DNA of 64,000 nt, taken from contig JBQMRP010000012.1 in the NCBI GenBank assembly GCA_052174455.1, forward strand, positions 70,024-134,023. The letters are read 5' to 3'. Below, one piece after another: positions 38,546-51,169 of the stretch. Source of the stretch: Arsenophonus sp052174455. Lineage in GTDB: Bacteria; Pseudomonadota; Gammaproteobacteria; Enterobacterales; Enterobacteriaceae. The stretch's first letter is position 1. Every line of letters begins with the position of its first letter. The notes under the pieces are model-generated. The model searched no databases, was not told where the DNA came from, and saw only the letters and a list, made by a program, of their open reading frames with translations. A program made the position numbers and the translations under genes.

Positions 38546-39624
38546 AACCTGATATTAATAACATAGAAAATCTTTTGCTTAATGACTGATTAATTAGTTT
38601 AATATCATGGGGGAGAGAACTGAGTAACCAGTGCCCATTTTTACGGATTATATCAATTCACTATTAGTAATAAAGTTTTATTATTCAACTTATCTATATT
38701 ACTTTATGATTGATATACTTATGTTATAAGTAGAATGGTATTTAAGATATCTATCTTTATTAAAAGCGTCGTTAAAAATTTCTTGTTGTTTATTTTATAC
38801 TTTCTGTCTGTCTCCTAAAAAGGAGACAGAAGCTATAAATCATATTTGTTATCTATTTATATCTTTAATAAAATTATATCTGATATAGATCAATAGTATT
38901 CATCTACTTAATTACAGTATGATTAAATATATATATTATTCGGATAATACCTTGCGATAAATTCAATATATGATTGATAGCTATATAAAAATTTTTCTAT
39001 AGATCCTAATCATATAAATGTATGGTACTAAAATAACTTAATTTTATCTATCATCCATCCCTAATAGAAAATTGTATGAAACATTAAAATTTACTTAATC
39101 ACATTAAATCAGTTTTTTTTAACAAAAATTGCGCAAAAAATAAAGAGTTAAAACAGTTTTTTATTGTTAGTCCGGAAAGTAACTATATGATTAATTTTTC
39201 TATTCGAAAATAACACTACCAGTCTTTATGTGACCTTATATGACTTTGAAGATGCAAGAAGAGATAGAGGAAAAATATTTACTGGATCATTCCAACTTTG
39301 AAGACTGATAATGAATCTTTTCTAAGATTAGCGCCTATTTATAAAATATAGGTAGGACTTTGATTGATCTAATTGGTTAGTATGCTCAATATACTTTGAA
39401 CAATTTAATTCATGCTATGAATGGCTAATTTGATATCTTTGTCTTAAATATAAATGATGGATTTGTATTATATTTCTTTATGATAATAATTTAAGATCTG
39501 ATGATAATGTCTATCAGACAATAGCTTTCATTTTTGTTATGATAATGATCATAATTGATTTTTATCTGTTTCTATTAAGAAAATCCATAATGAGTTTAAA
39601 TTGTCAATTATAAGAGTTATGTTT
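38546..39624. other. Decayed DNA downstream of gyrA, with a strong hairpin
   Basis: No gene recognised in about 1.1 kb. At 38,811-38,834 a perfect inverted repeat CTGTCTCCT-AAAA-AGGAGACAG stands out in the AT-rich background, 265 bases after the gyrA stop. It lacks a T-run on either side, so a terminator role is unproven. In E. coli rcsC follows gyrA, but I could not see RcsC similarity here. Confidence 0.45.
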
Positions 39625-40905
39625 ATTTCTAAAATATAGGATTTCGAAGATGCTGTCTGTATCTTGATGATTAATTTCGCGTATAATGTTAATAACAGAG
39701 AGATGATATGCTATGAAAGTTCTAGTCTACAGGTATCAACAAAACTAGATATTACTGTACTCTATTGCATGAACTGATCCGTAATAGTGCCCATACAACA
39801 ACAACATGTTAACACTACTTTATCAATGGATACCAATTCGACGTCAATAAGGTTTTATCACATTAAACTAACACACTACTATTAACGATGTTGAGATTTA
39901 AAGCGCCTAAAGTCAGGAATCACAGCGTAAACGGAATATAGTTTCAATAACTTGTATACTACCTCCTTATCTATATAAGGCATTTAAAAGTAGTGAAAAG
40001 TTGCTCTCATGACTTATATCTGCGAAGTATTATTCACTAGTAATTTTTACTAAGCCATAAAACTATTTCTCGATAAAAAGCAAATGATCTCTTACTAAAT
40101 TCTATAAGAAAACTGAAATAGCAATGCCTTGAAGAGCATTGGTAATGTTAGCTTTGTGATTTAAGAGATACCGCTAGGCTTATTTCTGTGCTGAAGGCAT
40201 ATTCTTGTGCTCTGTCAGGTAATCTATCGCCTTTTCCTGCTGCTCATTATTGATATCACTGCATTTATGGCTTGCAAGCGCGAAGCTTAACTGTATTCCT
40301 AAGCTACGGTTGTTACGGAGAACTCTGCCATTGATTTTTGGAATGCAATAAGCAAAGATATTTTTTAGGATGCAGCAGCAACACTATTAGCTATACAAAA
40401 TAGCTAATGTGCTGCCTTTACTCCCCAAAGGTATTCCAACACTGAAAGTTAAAGTTGAGTTGGGGGGAGAGGTTTGGCTAGCAGAGAGCCGTGATGCTAC
40501 TAATAAAGCCCTTAATATTTTGTTGGCAAGATTATCAGCGAAGTATACTGCAGCGATGAGAATGTTGGAGAAAAATAAAGAAAAAACGACTGGCATTCTA
40601 TCCCTTCCAATCAGCACACTGGGTATCAATAAGAACAATAAATCCGATTTAATTAGCTTTTGTGATAGTGTGTTAGGTTACAAAGCTAATTCCCGAAGCA
40701 CTTGACTGTAGTTTAAAAACAACCTTTTTAATACTATTTAATCTGCTCCTGTCTACTAAGAAAAGCTATAACTATAGCTAAGTGGTTTATGACTTTGTAT
40801 TGATACTGCTTGCTAAACAATCCCTAATTTAAAGATGGAGAAGAGATTTATAAAATATCAGAGTGGAATGTAATCTAACCGCTAATGTATCATATCTACT
40901 AATAA
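39625..40905 (+). mobile_element. IS256-family fossil, copy 3
   Basis: Plus-strand copy ending at the inverted shared terminus (TACTAATAAC, near 40,905). A 98-codon open stretch at 40,409-40,705 reads LLARLSAKYTAAMRMLEKNK and then IL(S)LPISTLGINKNN. These correspond to the C-terminal part of IS256 transposases (…KYPAA...LEKN... FYAFPAEHW..IRTTN). The upstream part is destroyed. The 326 bases from 40,906 to pssA contain nothing I recognise. Confidence 0.65.
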
Positions 40906-41231
40906 CTTGTAGAGGGACTGGTACACGACGACTTACTGCAAATATCATACCTGAAAATAAAAAATACCACAGATAGCATAAATTATGTTTTAGTTTCGAT
41001 CTTCAATTTTAAGATAAGATTGTCAATCTTGATTTATTATCATAAAGAAAATGATTTTCTATTTAGATAAATTAGTTAATCTAGCAAATACTGTCTGAAT
41101 AATTGATCAATATGGTTGTGGTTAATAGATGTAAAATAAACTAATAGTATCATGATTTATTATTTTCAATAAATCTAAGGCAGGGTATAGTAATCTTCTC
41201 CTTTAATAAAAAAAAGAAAATTTACACTGTA

Positions 41232-42587
41232 ATGTTGTCTAAATTAAAAAAAGTAAAGTATCAACAATATCTTGAACAATTACCAAAATTATCTCAGTCT
41301 GCCGCTAGAGTTATCACTCTTTACCAAACAGAAAGCTTTCGAAAAGCCCTGTTAGATAACATTACCAATGCTAAACGGTATATTTATATTGTTGCACTTT
41401 ATTTCGAACATGATGATGCAGGACAAGATATACTAAATGCGCTTTATCAAGCAAAAATGGCACGACCAGAATTAGATATTAAAATAATGGTTGATTGGCA
41501 TCGTGCTCAACGTATTCGTATTGGTGCAAATGCTAGTGCAACTAATGCCGATTGGTATTATCAAATGGCAATGGCCCACCCAGGATTAAGTGTTGCTACT
41601 TTTGGTATACCCGTCAATAAACGCGAAGCATTAGGTGTTTTACATCTAAAAGGTTTTATCTTTGATGATACCGTTATTTATAGCGGTGCTAGTATTAATG
41701 ATATCTATCTCCAACAAAATAAACGTTACCGTTACGACCGTTATCATATATTAGCTAATATTCAATTAGCTGCAACTATGAAAAGATTTATTGACCAAAA
41801 CTTGTTATCCTCACCTGCTATTCAGCGTCTAGATCAAGCACACCGGCCTCGCAATACTCAAATTAAAAGTTTAATTAAACAATTTCGCCATAATTTAAAA
41901 AATTGTCACTACCAATTGAAAAATAATGCCACAAATAAAGAGTTAGCAGTAACCCCACTAATCGGTTTAGGAAAAAAAAATGAATTAAATAAAGCTATAA
42001 CGCATTTAATGCACAGTACAGAAAAGAAAATGATTATCTGTACACCATATTTTAATTTACCAACTATTTTAACAAAAATAATTAGTAATTTATTGCATGA
42101 CGGCAAACAAATTGAAATTATTATCGGTGATAAAATAGCTAATGATTTTTATTTTCCACCAGAAGAACCTTTTAAAATTATCAGTACATTACCTTATTTA
42201 TATGAAATTAACCTACGGCGATTTATCTGTCGATTACAAGCTTTCGTAGATAAGAAGCAATTAACCATTAGATTATGGAAAGACGGGGAAAATAGCTACC
42301 ATTTAAAAGGTATTTGGATAGATGATAACTGGCAATTAATAACTGGCAATAACCTTAACCCTCGTGCATGGAGACTAGATTTAGAAAATGCAATATTAAT
42401 TCATGATCCAAAAAAAATTTTGCTACAGCAAAAAAACAAAGAATTAAAATGTATAACAACTAATACTAATATTGTAAATCATTATCAAGAGATTGAAAGT
42501 ATCCAGCACTATCCAGTAAAGGTTAAAAACATTATTCGTCGTTTACGAAGGATCCGCGTTGATAGGTTAATACGGCGAATTCTCTAA
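41232..42587 (+). CDS. pssA: CDP-diacylglycerol-serine O-phosphatidyltransferase
   Basis: Phosphatidylserine synthase of the phospholipase-D superfamily, first step to phosphatidylethanolamine; peripheral on the inner membrane. 451 residues, identical in length to E. coli. Two HKD-type motifs: LHLKGFIFDDTVIYSG (about 137-152) and YHLKGIWIDDNWQLITGNN (about 356-374). The basic C-terminus (IIRRLRRIRVDRLIRRIL) fits lipid binding. In E. coli pssA neighbours rrnG and clpB, and the same order holds here, but the intervening kgtP gene is absent. Confidence 0.97.
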   Translation: MLSKLKKVKYQQYLEQLPKLSQSAARVITLYQTESFRKALLDNITNAKRYIYIVALYFEHDDAGQDILNALYQAKMARPELDIKIMVDWHRAQRIRIGANASATNADWYYQMAMAHPGLSVATFGIPVNKREALGVLHLKGFIFDDTVIYSGASINDIYLQQNKRYRYDRYHILANIQLAATMKRFIDQNLLSSPAIQRLDQAHRPRNTQIKSLIKQFRHNLKNCHYQLKNNATNKELAVTPLIGLGKKNELNKAITHLMHSTEKKMIICTPYFNLPTILTKIISNLLHDGKQIEIIIGDKIANDFYFPPEEPFKIISTLPYLYEINLRRFICRLQAFVDKKQLTIRLWKDGENSYHLKGIWIDDNWQLITGNNLNPRAWRLDLENAILIHDPKKILLQQKNKELKCITTNTNIVNHYQEIESIQHYPVKVKNIIRRLRRIRVDRLIRRIL

Positions 42588-42671
42588 TAGGTTAGCTCAA
42601 TTTTAATTACTAATTAATAGTTATTCATTTTAAAAATGAATGCGTTATTTATATATAAAATACTAAAAAAG

Positions 42672-42790
42672 TTACTTTTTTCTTCTATTTTTACATGGGA
42701 GAGCACACACTACAATTATCGGCTCTACAACATTTTACTCCTTAGTTCGTAATGGAGTTAAATTGTGATCTACTGCTCTATTACAGTAAC
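42672..42790 (-). pseudogene. rrf: 5S rRNA relic
   Basis: The minus strand aligns with 5S. The + strand reads CATGGGAGAGCACACACTAC, then ATCGGCTCTACAACATTTTACT and TTAGTTCGTAATGG, matching the reverse complement of 5S (CATGGGGAGACCCCACACTACC, ATCGGCGCTACGGCGTTTCACTT, GAGTTCGGCATGG) with many changes. Pairing of conserved helices is lost. It sits at the correct place after the 23S relic. Clearly not functional. Confidence 0.8.
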
Positions 42791-42858
42791 GAGATAAATT
42801 CTTTTATTTATCTGTTTTATTTTTGCCGTCTTATTGCTTGAAACATCTTCAGTGTTAT

Positions 42859-45800
42859 TAAGTTAAGCCTATCTTAAATTATTAGTATTAGTTAAATATC
42901 AACATATTGATACACTTACATACCTAGCCTATCTACGGTTTTATCTTCAACACCTTTTACTGACCCTGTCAATAAAAACTCATTTTGAGGCAAGTTTCCC
43001 GGTTAGATGCTTCAGAGCTTATCTCTTCTAGACTTAGTTACCAGTTAATGTTTACCATTGATATGAAACCTGTATACTAGTGATATATTTACTCCGGATC
43101 GATCTACTATTAGTAGAAACCCCATGAATTACCCTCCTACCCATAAGAGGTAGGGGTAAAATTTATTTTAAGATCTTCTAAAATTCAACTCATATAGCAC
43201 TTTAATAGCAAACAGCCTAACCTTTAAGAAACTTAGTTATCAATAGGATGTGATTAGCCAATATTGATATGCCAAACACTGTCGTTAATATAAACTCTTA
43301 AACAGTATCAGTTTATTGTTATGATAGGGAGCACCTTTTATCCATTGAGTGATACCTCTTTAATTCAGAACCACTGAATGATTAAGACCTATTTATTACT
43401 ATTCTGAAATAGTAATAAGTTTTTTTAATAATTCAAGTTTAACATTAAACCAAGCTTTCATGAATTACAAGTAAATCTTACTATCTAAGACTAATAATGG
43501 ACTAATTGGTATAATTCCTGATCATAGATCTAATATATCGATTCAGAATAATCTCAAGTTTTTGAATAGAATTGAAAATGATAGATTTGCAGCCTTCTAT
43601 CTATCATTAAATCGCTCGAGGTATATTGGTTTTAGATACCTCGGTGGGCTATAAAATCGGTCTTATATAGTAAGCTCTGTATAGAAACGATTGTATTCCT
43701 ATTTTCGATAATTGAACGTTTTCATAGTCCAAAAAGGACAATCTGTAAATTCTTTGCTATTGTTAGTAAAACTAATTATACCTATAAAAAATATGTTCGA
43801 TTAAGATCACGTAAGAAGCGTCAAGCCTTGTCCTTGTAAGGGATGTATAAAAATCCATAGAGTTCCTTGAACTTATACCTACGAAAAAATAATATTGTGA
43901 ATTTTTATTTTTGCATCTTCGAAAGATATTTATATCTACCTGCAGCTAAGCAGACGCGTAGCTTTTAAACACTTTATTCTTGTGGCTTTAGTGTTTCCTG
44001 CTTTATTTCACGCAAATTCTTATTTTCGTCGGCTTCGTAAATAACAATCCAGGCTAGAAGAGAAACATTTTCACAAAAAACGACTATGGACTTTTCCGAG
44101 CGGTCGAACAGAATCGTCGACAGCTATAGGAATATAGCTGTAATCATCAATATCATTTTATTTTTCCTGCTTAGGAAAATAAATTTAAGAGATGATGTTA
44201 TAATGCTTAGCTAAAGTAGATATAGATTGCTATTCAGGCCTGAATAGCAATTCTACTTTTACGTATTATAGTTACCATGAGCATGGAGTCTCGTCATCAT
44301 GATATTTTCTCAACTATATCCATCGGTAACTCTTTTGATATGAAAAGAGTTACATGACGAGAATTTATTTAATGATCCAGGATTAAATACTTACTTTTGT
44401 GCACCTACTCGCGCTGTCATTCTCCTAGCTAAACTGAGTTATATTTTGCGCTAGTCACGGATATCGTGACTATGATTAATCAATCTTTGTATTAATTCGT
44501 TATCCTTTAGAGGAAACCGTCCCAGTCCAAACTATCTACCAGACACTGTTCTCTTCAGCTCGTATTACGAGCCTAAGTTAGGAGATTAAAAAAATATTAA
44601 TGGTGCCATTTCAACGTTAGATCAATGTAACTAAAGTCTACACTTTAAAACCTCCCACTCATCCTACACATCAAGTCTCAATGTTGAGTGTTAAGTTATA
44701 AAGTAAAAGTTCACGGGATCTTTACATATTGTCGCAGGTACGCTGAATCTTAACAGTGAGTTTAATTTTACTGAGTCTTGGGTGAAAAAATACTAACCTT
44801 CACTGCATTATTTCCACAGATCTTAATATTTACCCACTAAGGAATATTATTTCCCTTAGGATTGTTATAGTTAAAGCTACTGTTTATTAAGGTTTTGATT
44901 AAAAGTTTTTTGTATTAGTGTTTATCTAATCAATCAACCTTCCAGCACCAGATAGAAATCACACTATGTGTATTAACACATAGTTTCAACTAATTGGTAT
45001 CTGAGACTAGCATAAACTCAGAATGCAAGATTCTCACCTTAGAATTCTCTACCCAAACTACTTATATATTAGTTTTGGATAGGATCAACGATCCTCTATC
45101 ATTTACCTAGTTTGCCTAAAAAACTATGATTAACTATTTCATAGCCTTAGTGACTTGTCATCAAGCCTCAATGTTATTGTATTACGAATTTGCTGCACTA
45201 CTCCTCTACACTCTTAAACCGGAGCAACGGTCGCTGAAGGATAGTCTATTCTTCTCCGTACCATTTATAGTAATTCTTATACAAGAATATTAACTAATTT
45301 CATCAACTACGCTTTTCAGCATTGATTTAGTAATCCGGCTTACCCTAACCTTATTTATGGGTAAATTAAGATACTTATCTTTCGTAAATGAATTTTCACC
45401 TGTTTTATTATTACTTAATATCAGTATTTAAATGTTGATATTTCTATCAGGCATTTCAATCCTTCTCTAGGACTTAGAGAAGGATTGTCCCTATACCTCC
45501 AGCAAGATTAAGTGTTGCTACCTCAGTTTCGGGATATAATTTACCTCTATTACATTTTTTTTAAATGACGACCCTTTTCTAAGGCAACATTCTGTCTGCC
45601 TAAGTCTTTTCCACTTCGTTTCCCACTTAACTATGACTCAATAACCTTAATTAGAGATTTTGATTGTTTCTCTTTTCATAACAAACATTAGTACCAAACA
45701 TTGTACTCACTCATAAAAAAATTTTGGTATTCGTAATTTGTATCATGTTGATAATTTGAAATAACGTTCTAGCTGTAGTAGAGCACTACTACGTAAATTA

Positions 45801-46050
45801 ATTTACTATATCTTCCTAAATAGGAATTAGGAATAATCAAATATCTTAAATTTAATTAACCTTTCACTTAATAACTACAAATTACCCGCTAGTTTTTCAA
45901 GATCAATCACTTCAATCATTCAATTAGTGTTACCTAACTTTCAATCTGCTCATGACTATATCACCGGGTTTGAGTCTTTATCTCCATAAAACTTATGCTT
46001 AGTTAATATTTAGTTTCTTTTGTGCCTCTTATTCGAATATACGTTTTAGT
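42859..46050 (-). pseudogene. rrl: 23S rRNA relic, truncated and interrupted
   Basis: Recognisable throughout as a degraded 23S gene. At 43,187-43,375, for example, it carries AACAGCCTAACCTTTAAGAA, AGGATGTGATTAGCCAATAT and TTCAGAACCACTGAATG. At 44,500-44,720 it carries CCCAGTCCAAACTATCTACC and CCTCCCACTCATCCTACACA. Divergence is heavy and AT-biased, with many indels in universally conserved loops. The first roughly 600-650 bases of the gene are missing at the 46,050 side. About 1 kb is an IS481-family insertion (43,405-44,385). It cannot make a working rRNA, so another 23S copy must exist in the genome. Confidence 0.92.
43405..44385 (-). mobile_element. IS481-family fossil inserted in the 23S relic
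   Basis: Full-length but decayed copy. Left and right 23S flanks both match the same short 23S stretch (ACCTATTTA on the left, ACTTACTTT on the right, corresponding to ACCTGCTTT), consistent with a target duplication of about nine bases. The minus strand near 44,215 reads LAKHYNI, the N-terminal helix-turn-helix. The C-terminal half matches 53,830-54,690. Unlike other copies it is not split by an IS1595 element. Confidence 0.7.
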
Positions 46051-46167
46051 TTTTAACTTTTTCTAAATTAGAAGATGTATTATTATTCAGAGTAGGTTGC
46101 AATAACCTACCCTAAATAATCTTTTATCTAGTTCTATTTGCAATATGATAGAACTAGATAAGTATGA

Positions 46168-46232
46168 TGAACCTGTTGACATCCTGCGTTCAAAAAAGCA
46201 CTTCCTCAAGCTGAACTGGGCTATAGCTACAT
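46168..46232 (-). pseudogene. tRNA-Ala(TGC) relic
   Basis: The + strand ATCCTGCGTTCAAAAAAGCA, then CAAGCTGAACTGGGCTATAG, parallels the reverse complement of tRNA-Ala (CTCCTGCGTGCAAAGCAGGC, CCCAGCTGAGCTATAGCC). Anticodon and acceptor stem are destroyed. It lies between the 23S relic and the tRNA-Ile relic, the normal rrn spacer order. Confidence 0.75.
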
Positions 46233-46263
46233 TAAGATTATCGTGTCCTAGATATCCTGCTAA

Positions 46264-46342
46264 CCTTTCCTTTCAGGAACCTCACATCAGTAATATTGAA
46301 AGCTTGAATGGACTTTAATCACCTAAGCTACAAAAACTAATA
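46264..46342 (-). pseudogene. tRNA-Ile(GAT) relic
   Basis: The + strand shows AACCTCACATCAGTAATATT and AATCACCTAAGCTACAAAAA, paralleling the reverse complement of tRNA-Ile (GACCTCACCCTTATCAGGG, AACCACCTGAGCTACAAGC), with an insertion near the anticodon. It lies just 3' of 16S. Two hairpins lie between it and 23S, at 46,091-46,112 and 46,125-46,160. Confidence 0.68.
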
Positions 46343-46405
46343 ATACTTTCTGCTTAATTTTTTATTAGACAATCTGTGTGAACACTCACATTCCATCTAT
46401 CTAGG

Positions 46406-47947
<1,542 letters not shown>

Positions 47948-48168
47948 AAAGTTTGATGCTCAAAGAGTGTTTTACTAGCTGGTAACGTCTTTTTGTTCAG
48001 TTAACTTTGCTGGCGTTTTATTGCCTTCGCTGTTGCCTATTAAAATAATGTTACTACTTATTTAGCTCATATACGAGCTAACTATTTTTACTCTTCAAGA
48101 CTTTAAAATCAAATATTTCATTTTTTTGATGATGTCTTGCGAGTGCCCACACGGATTGTCTAATTAAT

Positions 48169-48309
48169 TGTTAAAGAGCGTGCGACCTAAGCCACGAGAT
48201 AGTGCATATTACGATTTTACCTAAATTTACAGTTACTCTTTTATTACTTAATGTAAATAAGTAATTATAATAATTTTTATATTATAACCGGTTTTATGAA
48301 ACTAACAAC
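48169..48309 (-). promoter_or_regulatory. rrn leader with boxA and candidate promoter
   Basis: On the minus strand boxA reads CGCTCTTTAACA (48,169-48,180; E. coli TGCTCTTTAACA), followed by the conserved leader ACAATCCGTGTGGGCACTC. A possible promoter is TATAAT at 48,281-48,286 with TTGTTA 16 bases upstream (48,303-48,308); a second TATAAT lies at 48,264-48,269. The leader is much better conserved than the 23S side, so 16S is probably still transcribed with antitermination. The rest of 47,948-48,473 is spacer, including the clpB downstream region. Confidence 0.6.
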
Positions 48310-48473
48310 TATTATTTACATTTTTCTGTTTAAGTGCTCACTTATTGAGCTAATTTTTAATTAATAGTATCTATCTAGATGCTAATAACCATCTTTAATA
48401 AAAGTTATTAACTCTTTAAATACTATTTAAGATTAAAATCTTTTCTCTTTAAAATAAAGATTAGTAATTTTAT

Positions 48474-51047
48474 TTATTGCATAGCAATAATAATACCATT
48501 TTTAATATCAAGAGTTACTTGTTTACCAGGTACTAATTTTCCTGATAACATCTGCTCAGATAATGAATTTTCTATCTCTTGTTGAATAGCTCGTTTTAAA
48601 GGGCGTGCGCCAAATATCGGATCAAATCCTGCTTGCCCCAACTTTTCTAACACCGCTGATGTGATTTTTACTTTATAGCCTTGTTCTTCCATACGCTTAT
48701 ATAAGCGCGATAGTTGGATTTGGGCAATTTCTGTAATTTGTTTTTTATTAAGTGGGTGGAATACCACAACTTCATCAATACGGTTAATAAATTCAGGGCG
48801 GAAACTACGGTTGACAAGTTTCATGACAATATTTTTTATCTCGTCATAACTTAAATTACCAGAACCCTCTTGTATCAAATCAGAACCTAAGTTTGAGGTC
48901 ATAATAACAACCGTATTAAGAAAATTAACCGTCCTCCCCTGCCCATCAGTCAAACGTCCATCATCTAGAACTTGCAACAAGATATTGAAAACATCAGGAT
49001 TCGCTTTTTCAATTTCATCTAGCAAAATAACAGAATAAGGACGACGACGGATTGCTTCGGTTAAATAACCGCCTTCTTCATATCCTACATAACCTGGAGG
49101 TGCTCCAAGTAGCCTAGAAACAGTATGTTTTTCCATAAATTCAGACATATCAATGCGTACCATTGCATTGTCACTATCAAATAAAAAATTTGCTAGTGTC
49201 TTACATAGCTCAGTTTTACCAACACCCGTAGGACCTAAAAATAAAAATGAACCAATAGGACGATTTGGATCTGATAAACCAGCACGACTACGTCGAATAG
49301 CATTTGATACCGCATCAACAGCTTCATTCTGGCCAATAACACGCTTATGTAGACCCTGCTCTATATGAAGTAACTTTTCACGTTCACTTTCTAACATTCT
49401 TGTAATGGGGATACCTGTCCAACGGGCTAATATTTTAGCAATCTCTGCATCGGTCACTTTATTACGCAATAATTTCATGGTGTTATTTTCCGCTTTAGTG
49501 GCAGATTCAAGTTGTTTTTCTAATTCAGGAATTTTTCCATATTGTAATTCTGACATTTTAGCTAAATCACCACTACGCCGAGCTTTCTCCATACTTATAC
49601 GTGCATTTTCTAATTCCGCTTTTATATGCTGCGTACCGATAAGCTCTGCTTTTTCTGCTTTCCACTCTTCTTCTAGCTCTGAATATTCTCGTTCTTTTTC
49701 TAATAGTTCTTGTTCTAACATTTTAAGACGCTTTTTACTGGCTTCATCAGATTCTTTTTTTAGTGCTTGCTGTTCAAGTTTTAATTGAATAACCCGACGT
49801 TCTAAACGATCAAGTACTTCTGGTTTAGAATCCATCTGCATTCGTAAGCTAGCACCGGCTTCATCAATTAAATCTATTGCTTTATCAGGTAGCATGCGAT
49901 CAGAAATATAACGATTTGATAAACTAGCAGCAGCAACAATAGCAGGGTCAGTTATCTGCACATGATGATGCAGCTCATAACGTTCTTTAAGCCCCCTTAA
50001 TATTGCAATAGTGTCCTCAACGGTAGGTTCAGCAACATAAACTTTTTGAAAACGACGCTCTAGTGCCGCATCCTTTTCAATATACTGATGATATTCATCA
50101 AGTGTAGTCGCACCAACACAATGTAATTCTCCTCGAGCTAGTGCTGGTTTTAACATATTACCGGCGTCCATCGTACCTTCAGTCTTACCTGCACCAACCA
50201 TCATATGCAATTCATCAATAAACAGAATTACATTTCCTTCTTGTTTAGTCAAATCATTCAAGACAGCCTTTAAGCGTTCTTCAAATTCACCACGATATTT
50301 TGCACCAGCCAGCAAAGCACCAATATCTAAAGAGAGAACGCGTTTATTTTTTAACCCTTCAGGTAGTTCACCATTAACAATTCGTTGAGCTAGACCTTCA
50401 ACAATCGCGGTCTTACCTACTCCTGGTTCACCGATTAAAACTGGATTATTTTTTGTTCGGCGCTGGAGAACTTGTATTGTTCGACGAATTTCTTCATCAC
50501 GTCCAATAACAGGATCGAGTTTACCTTGTTCAGCTCTTTCAGTTAAATTAATTGTGTATTTTTTAAGTGCTTGACGTTGCTCTTCAGCACCTTGATCATT
50601 AACATTTTCACCATCGCGCATTTTTTCTATCGCCTTTTCTATATTTATTTTATTCGCTCCCATCGTTTTAAGGGTATCTTCCAGAGAGGTTTTTATATCA
50701 AAAATTGCTAACAAAAATAGTTCTGAAGAAATAAAGGTATCACCTCGCTGTTTGGCCAACTTATTACAAAAATTTAAGTGTCGAATAAGATTATTTGATG
50801 GATGGATATTATCAGTAGTGCCATGCACTTGCGGTAAAGTATTGAGAATATTGTTTAATTTATTACTAAACTGTTTGACATTAACTCCTATCGATATCAA
50901 TAAAGGACGTAATGTACCACCTTCTTGATTTAAGAAGGTGACGAGTAAATGTACAGGTTCAATAAATTGATTATCTTGTCCAATTGCTAAAGATTGAGCA
51001 TCAGTTAGTGCTTGTTTGAATTTCTTGGTAAGATAATCAAAATGCAT
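48474..51047 (-). CDS. clpB: ATP-dependent disaggregase ClpB
   Basis: A hexameric AAA+ chaperone that resolubilises aggregates with DnaK. 857 residues: N-domain (1-145), AAA-1 with GEPGVGKTAIVEG (about 200-212) and FIDELHMMVGAG, the coiled-coil middle domain (about 405-525, rich in Glu/Lys heptads), and AAA-2 with GPTGVGKTELCK (about 600-611) and ILLDEIEKANPDVF. The longest frame starts at a TTG; I use ATG 51047 because GGAGGT precedes it and MHFDYLTKKF aligns with relatives. Next to the rRNA operon as in E. coli. Confidence 0.97.
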   Translation of the reverse strand: MHFDYLTKKFKQALTDAQSLAIGQDNQFIEPVHLLVTFLNQEGGTLRPLLISIGVNVKQFSNKLNNILNTLPQVHGTTDNIHPSNNLIRHLNFCNKLAKQRGDTFISSELFLLAIFDIKTSLEDTLKTMGANKINIEKAIEKMRDGENVNDQGAEEQRQALKKYTINLTERAEQGKLDPVIGRDEEIRRTIQVLQRRTKNNPVLIGEPGVGKTAIVEGLAQRIVNGELPEGLKNKRVLSLDIGALLAGAKYRGEFEERLKAVLNDLTKQEGNVILFIDELHMMVGAGKTEGTMDAGNMLKPALARGELHCVGATTLDEYHQYIEKDAALERRFQKVYVAEPTVEDTIAILRGLKERYELHHHVQITDPAIVAAASLSNRYISDRMLPDKAIDLIDEAGASLRMQMDSKPEVLDRLERRVIQLKLEQQALKKESDEASKKRLKMLEQELLEKEREYSELEEEWKAEKAELIGTQHIKAELENARISMEKARRSGDLAKMSELQYGKIPELEKQLESATKAENNTMKLLRNKVTDAEIAKILARWTGIPITRMLESEREKLLHIEQGLHKRVIGQNEAVDAVSNAIRRSRAGLSDPNRPIGSFLFLGPTGVGKTELCKTLANFLFDSDNAMVRIDMSEFMEKHTVSRLLGAPPGYVGYEEGGYLTEAIRRRPYSVILLDEIEKANPDVFNILLQVLDDGRLTDGQGRTVNFLNTVVIMTSNLGSDLIQEGSGNLSYDEIKNIVMKLVNRSFRPEFINRIDEVVVFHPLNKKQITEIAQIQLSRLYKRMEEQGYKVKITSAVLEKLGQAGFDPIFGARPLKRAIQQEIENSLSEQMLSGKLVPGKQVTLDIKNGIIIAMQ

Positions 51048-51169
51048 AATACCTCCAAAATGCAATTACAATCATTGCATATAGATTATATGAGGTTTCA
51101 TTTCATATAATTCAAGTTATTTACAATAATGACTATTACTATAAAGTAGTTAATATATTAAAGATTTAT

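Noticed and set aside
38546..39624. rcsC relic downstream of gyrA
   Set aside because: Expected by E. coli synteny, but I could find no matching histidine-kinase fragments.
40409..40705. A possible 98-residue small protein
   Set aside because: It is the surviving C-terminal piece of an IS256-type transposase, with equivalents in other broken copies.
42859..46050. A divergent but functional 23S rRNA
   Set aside because: The 5' part is missing, an IS interrupts it and universally conserved loops carry many indels; this cannot fold as 23S.
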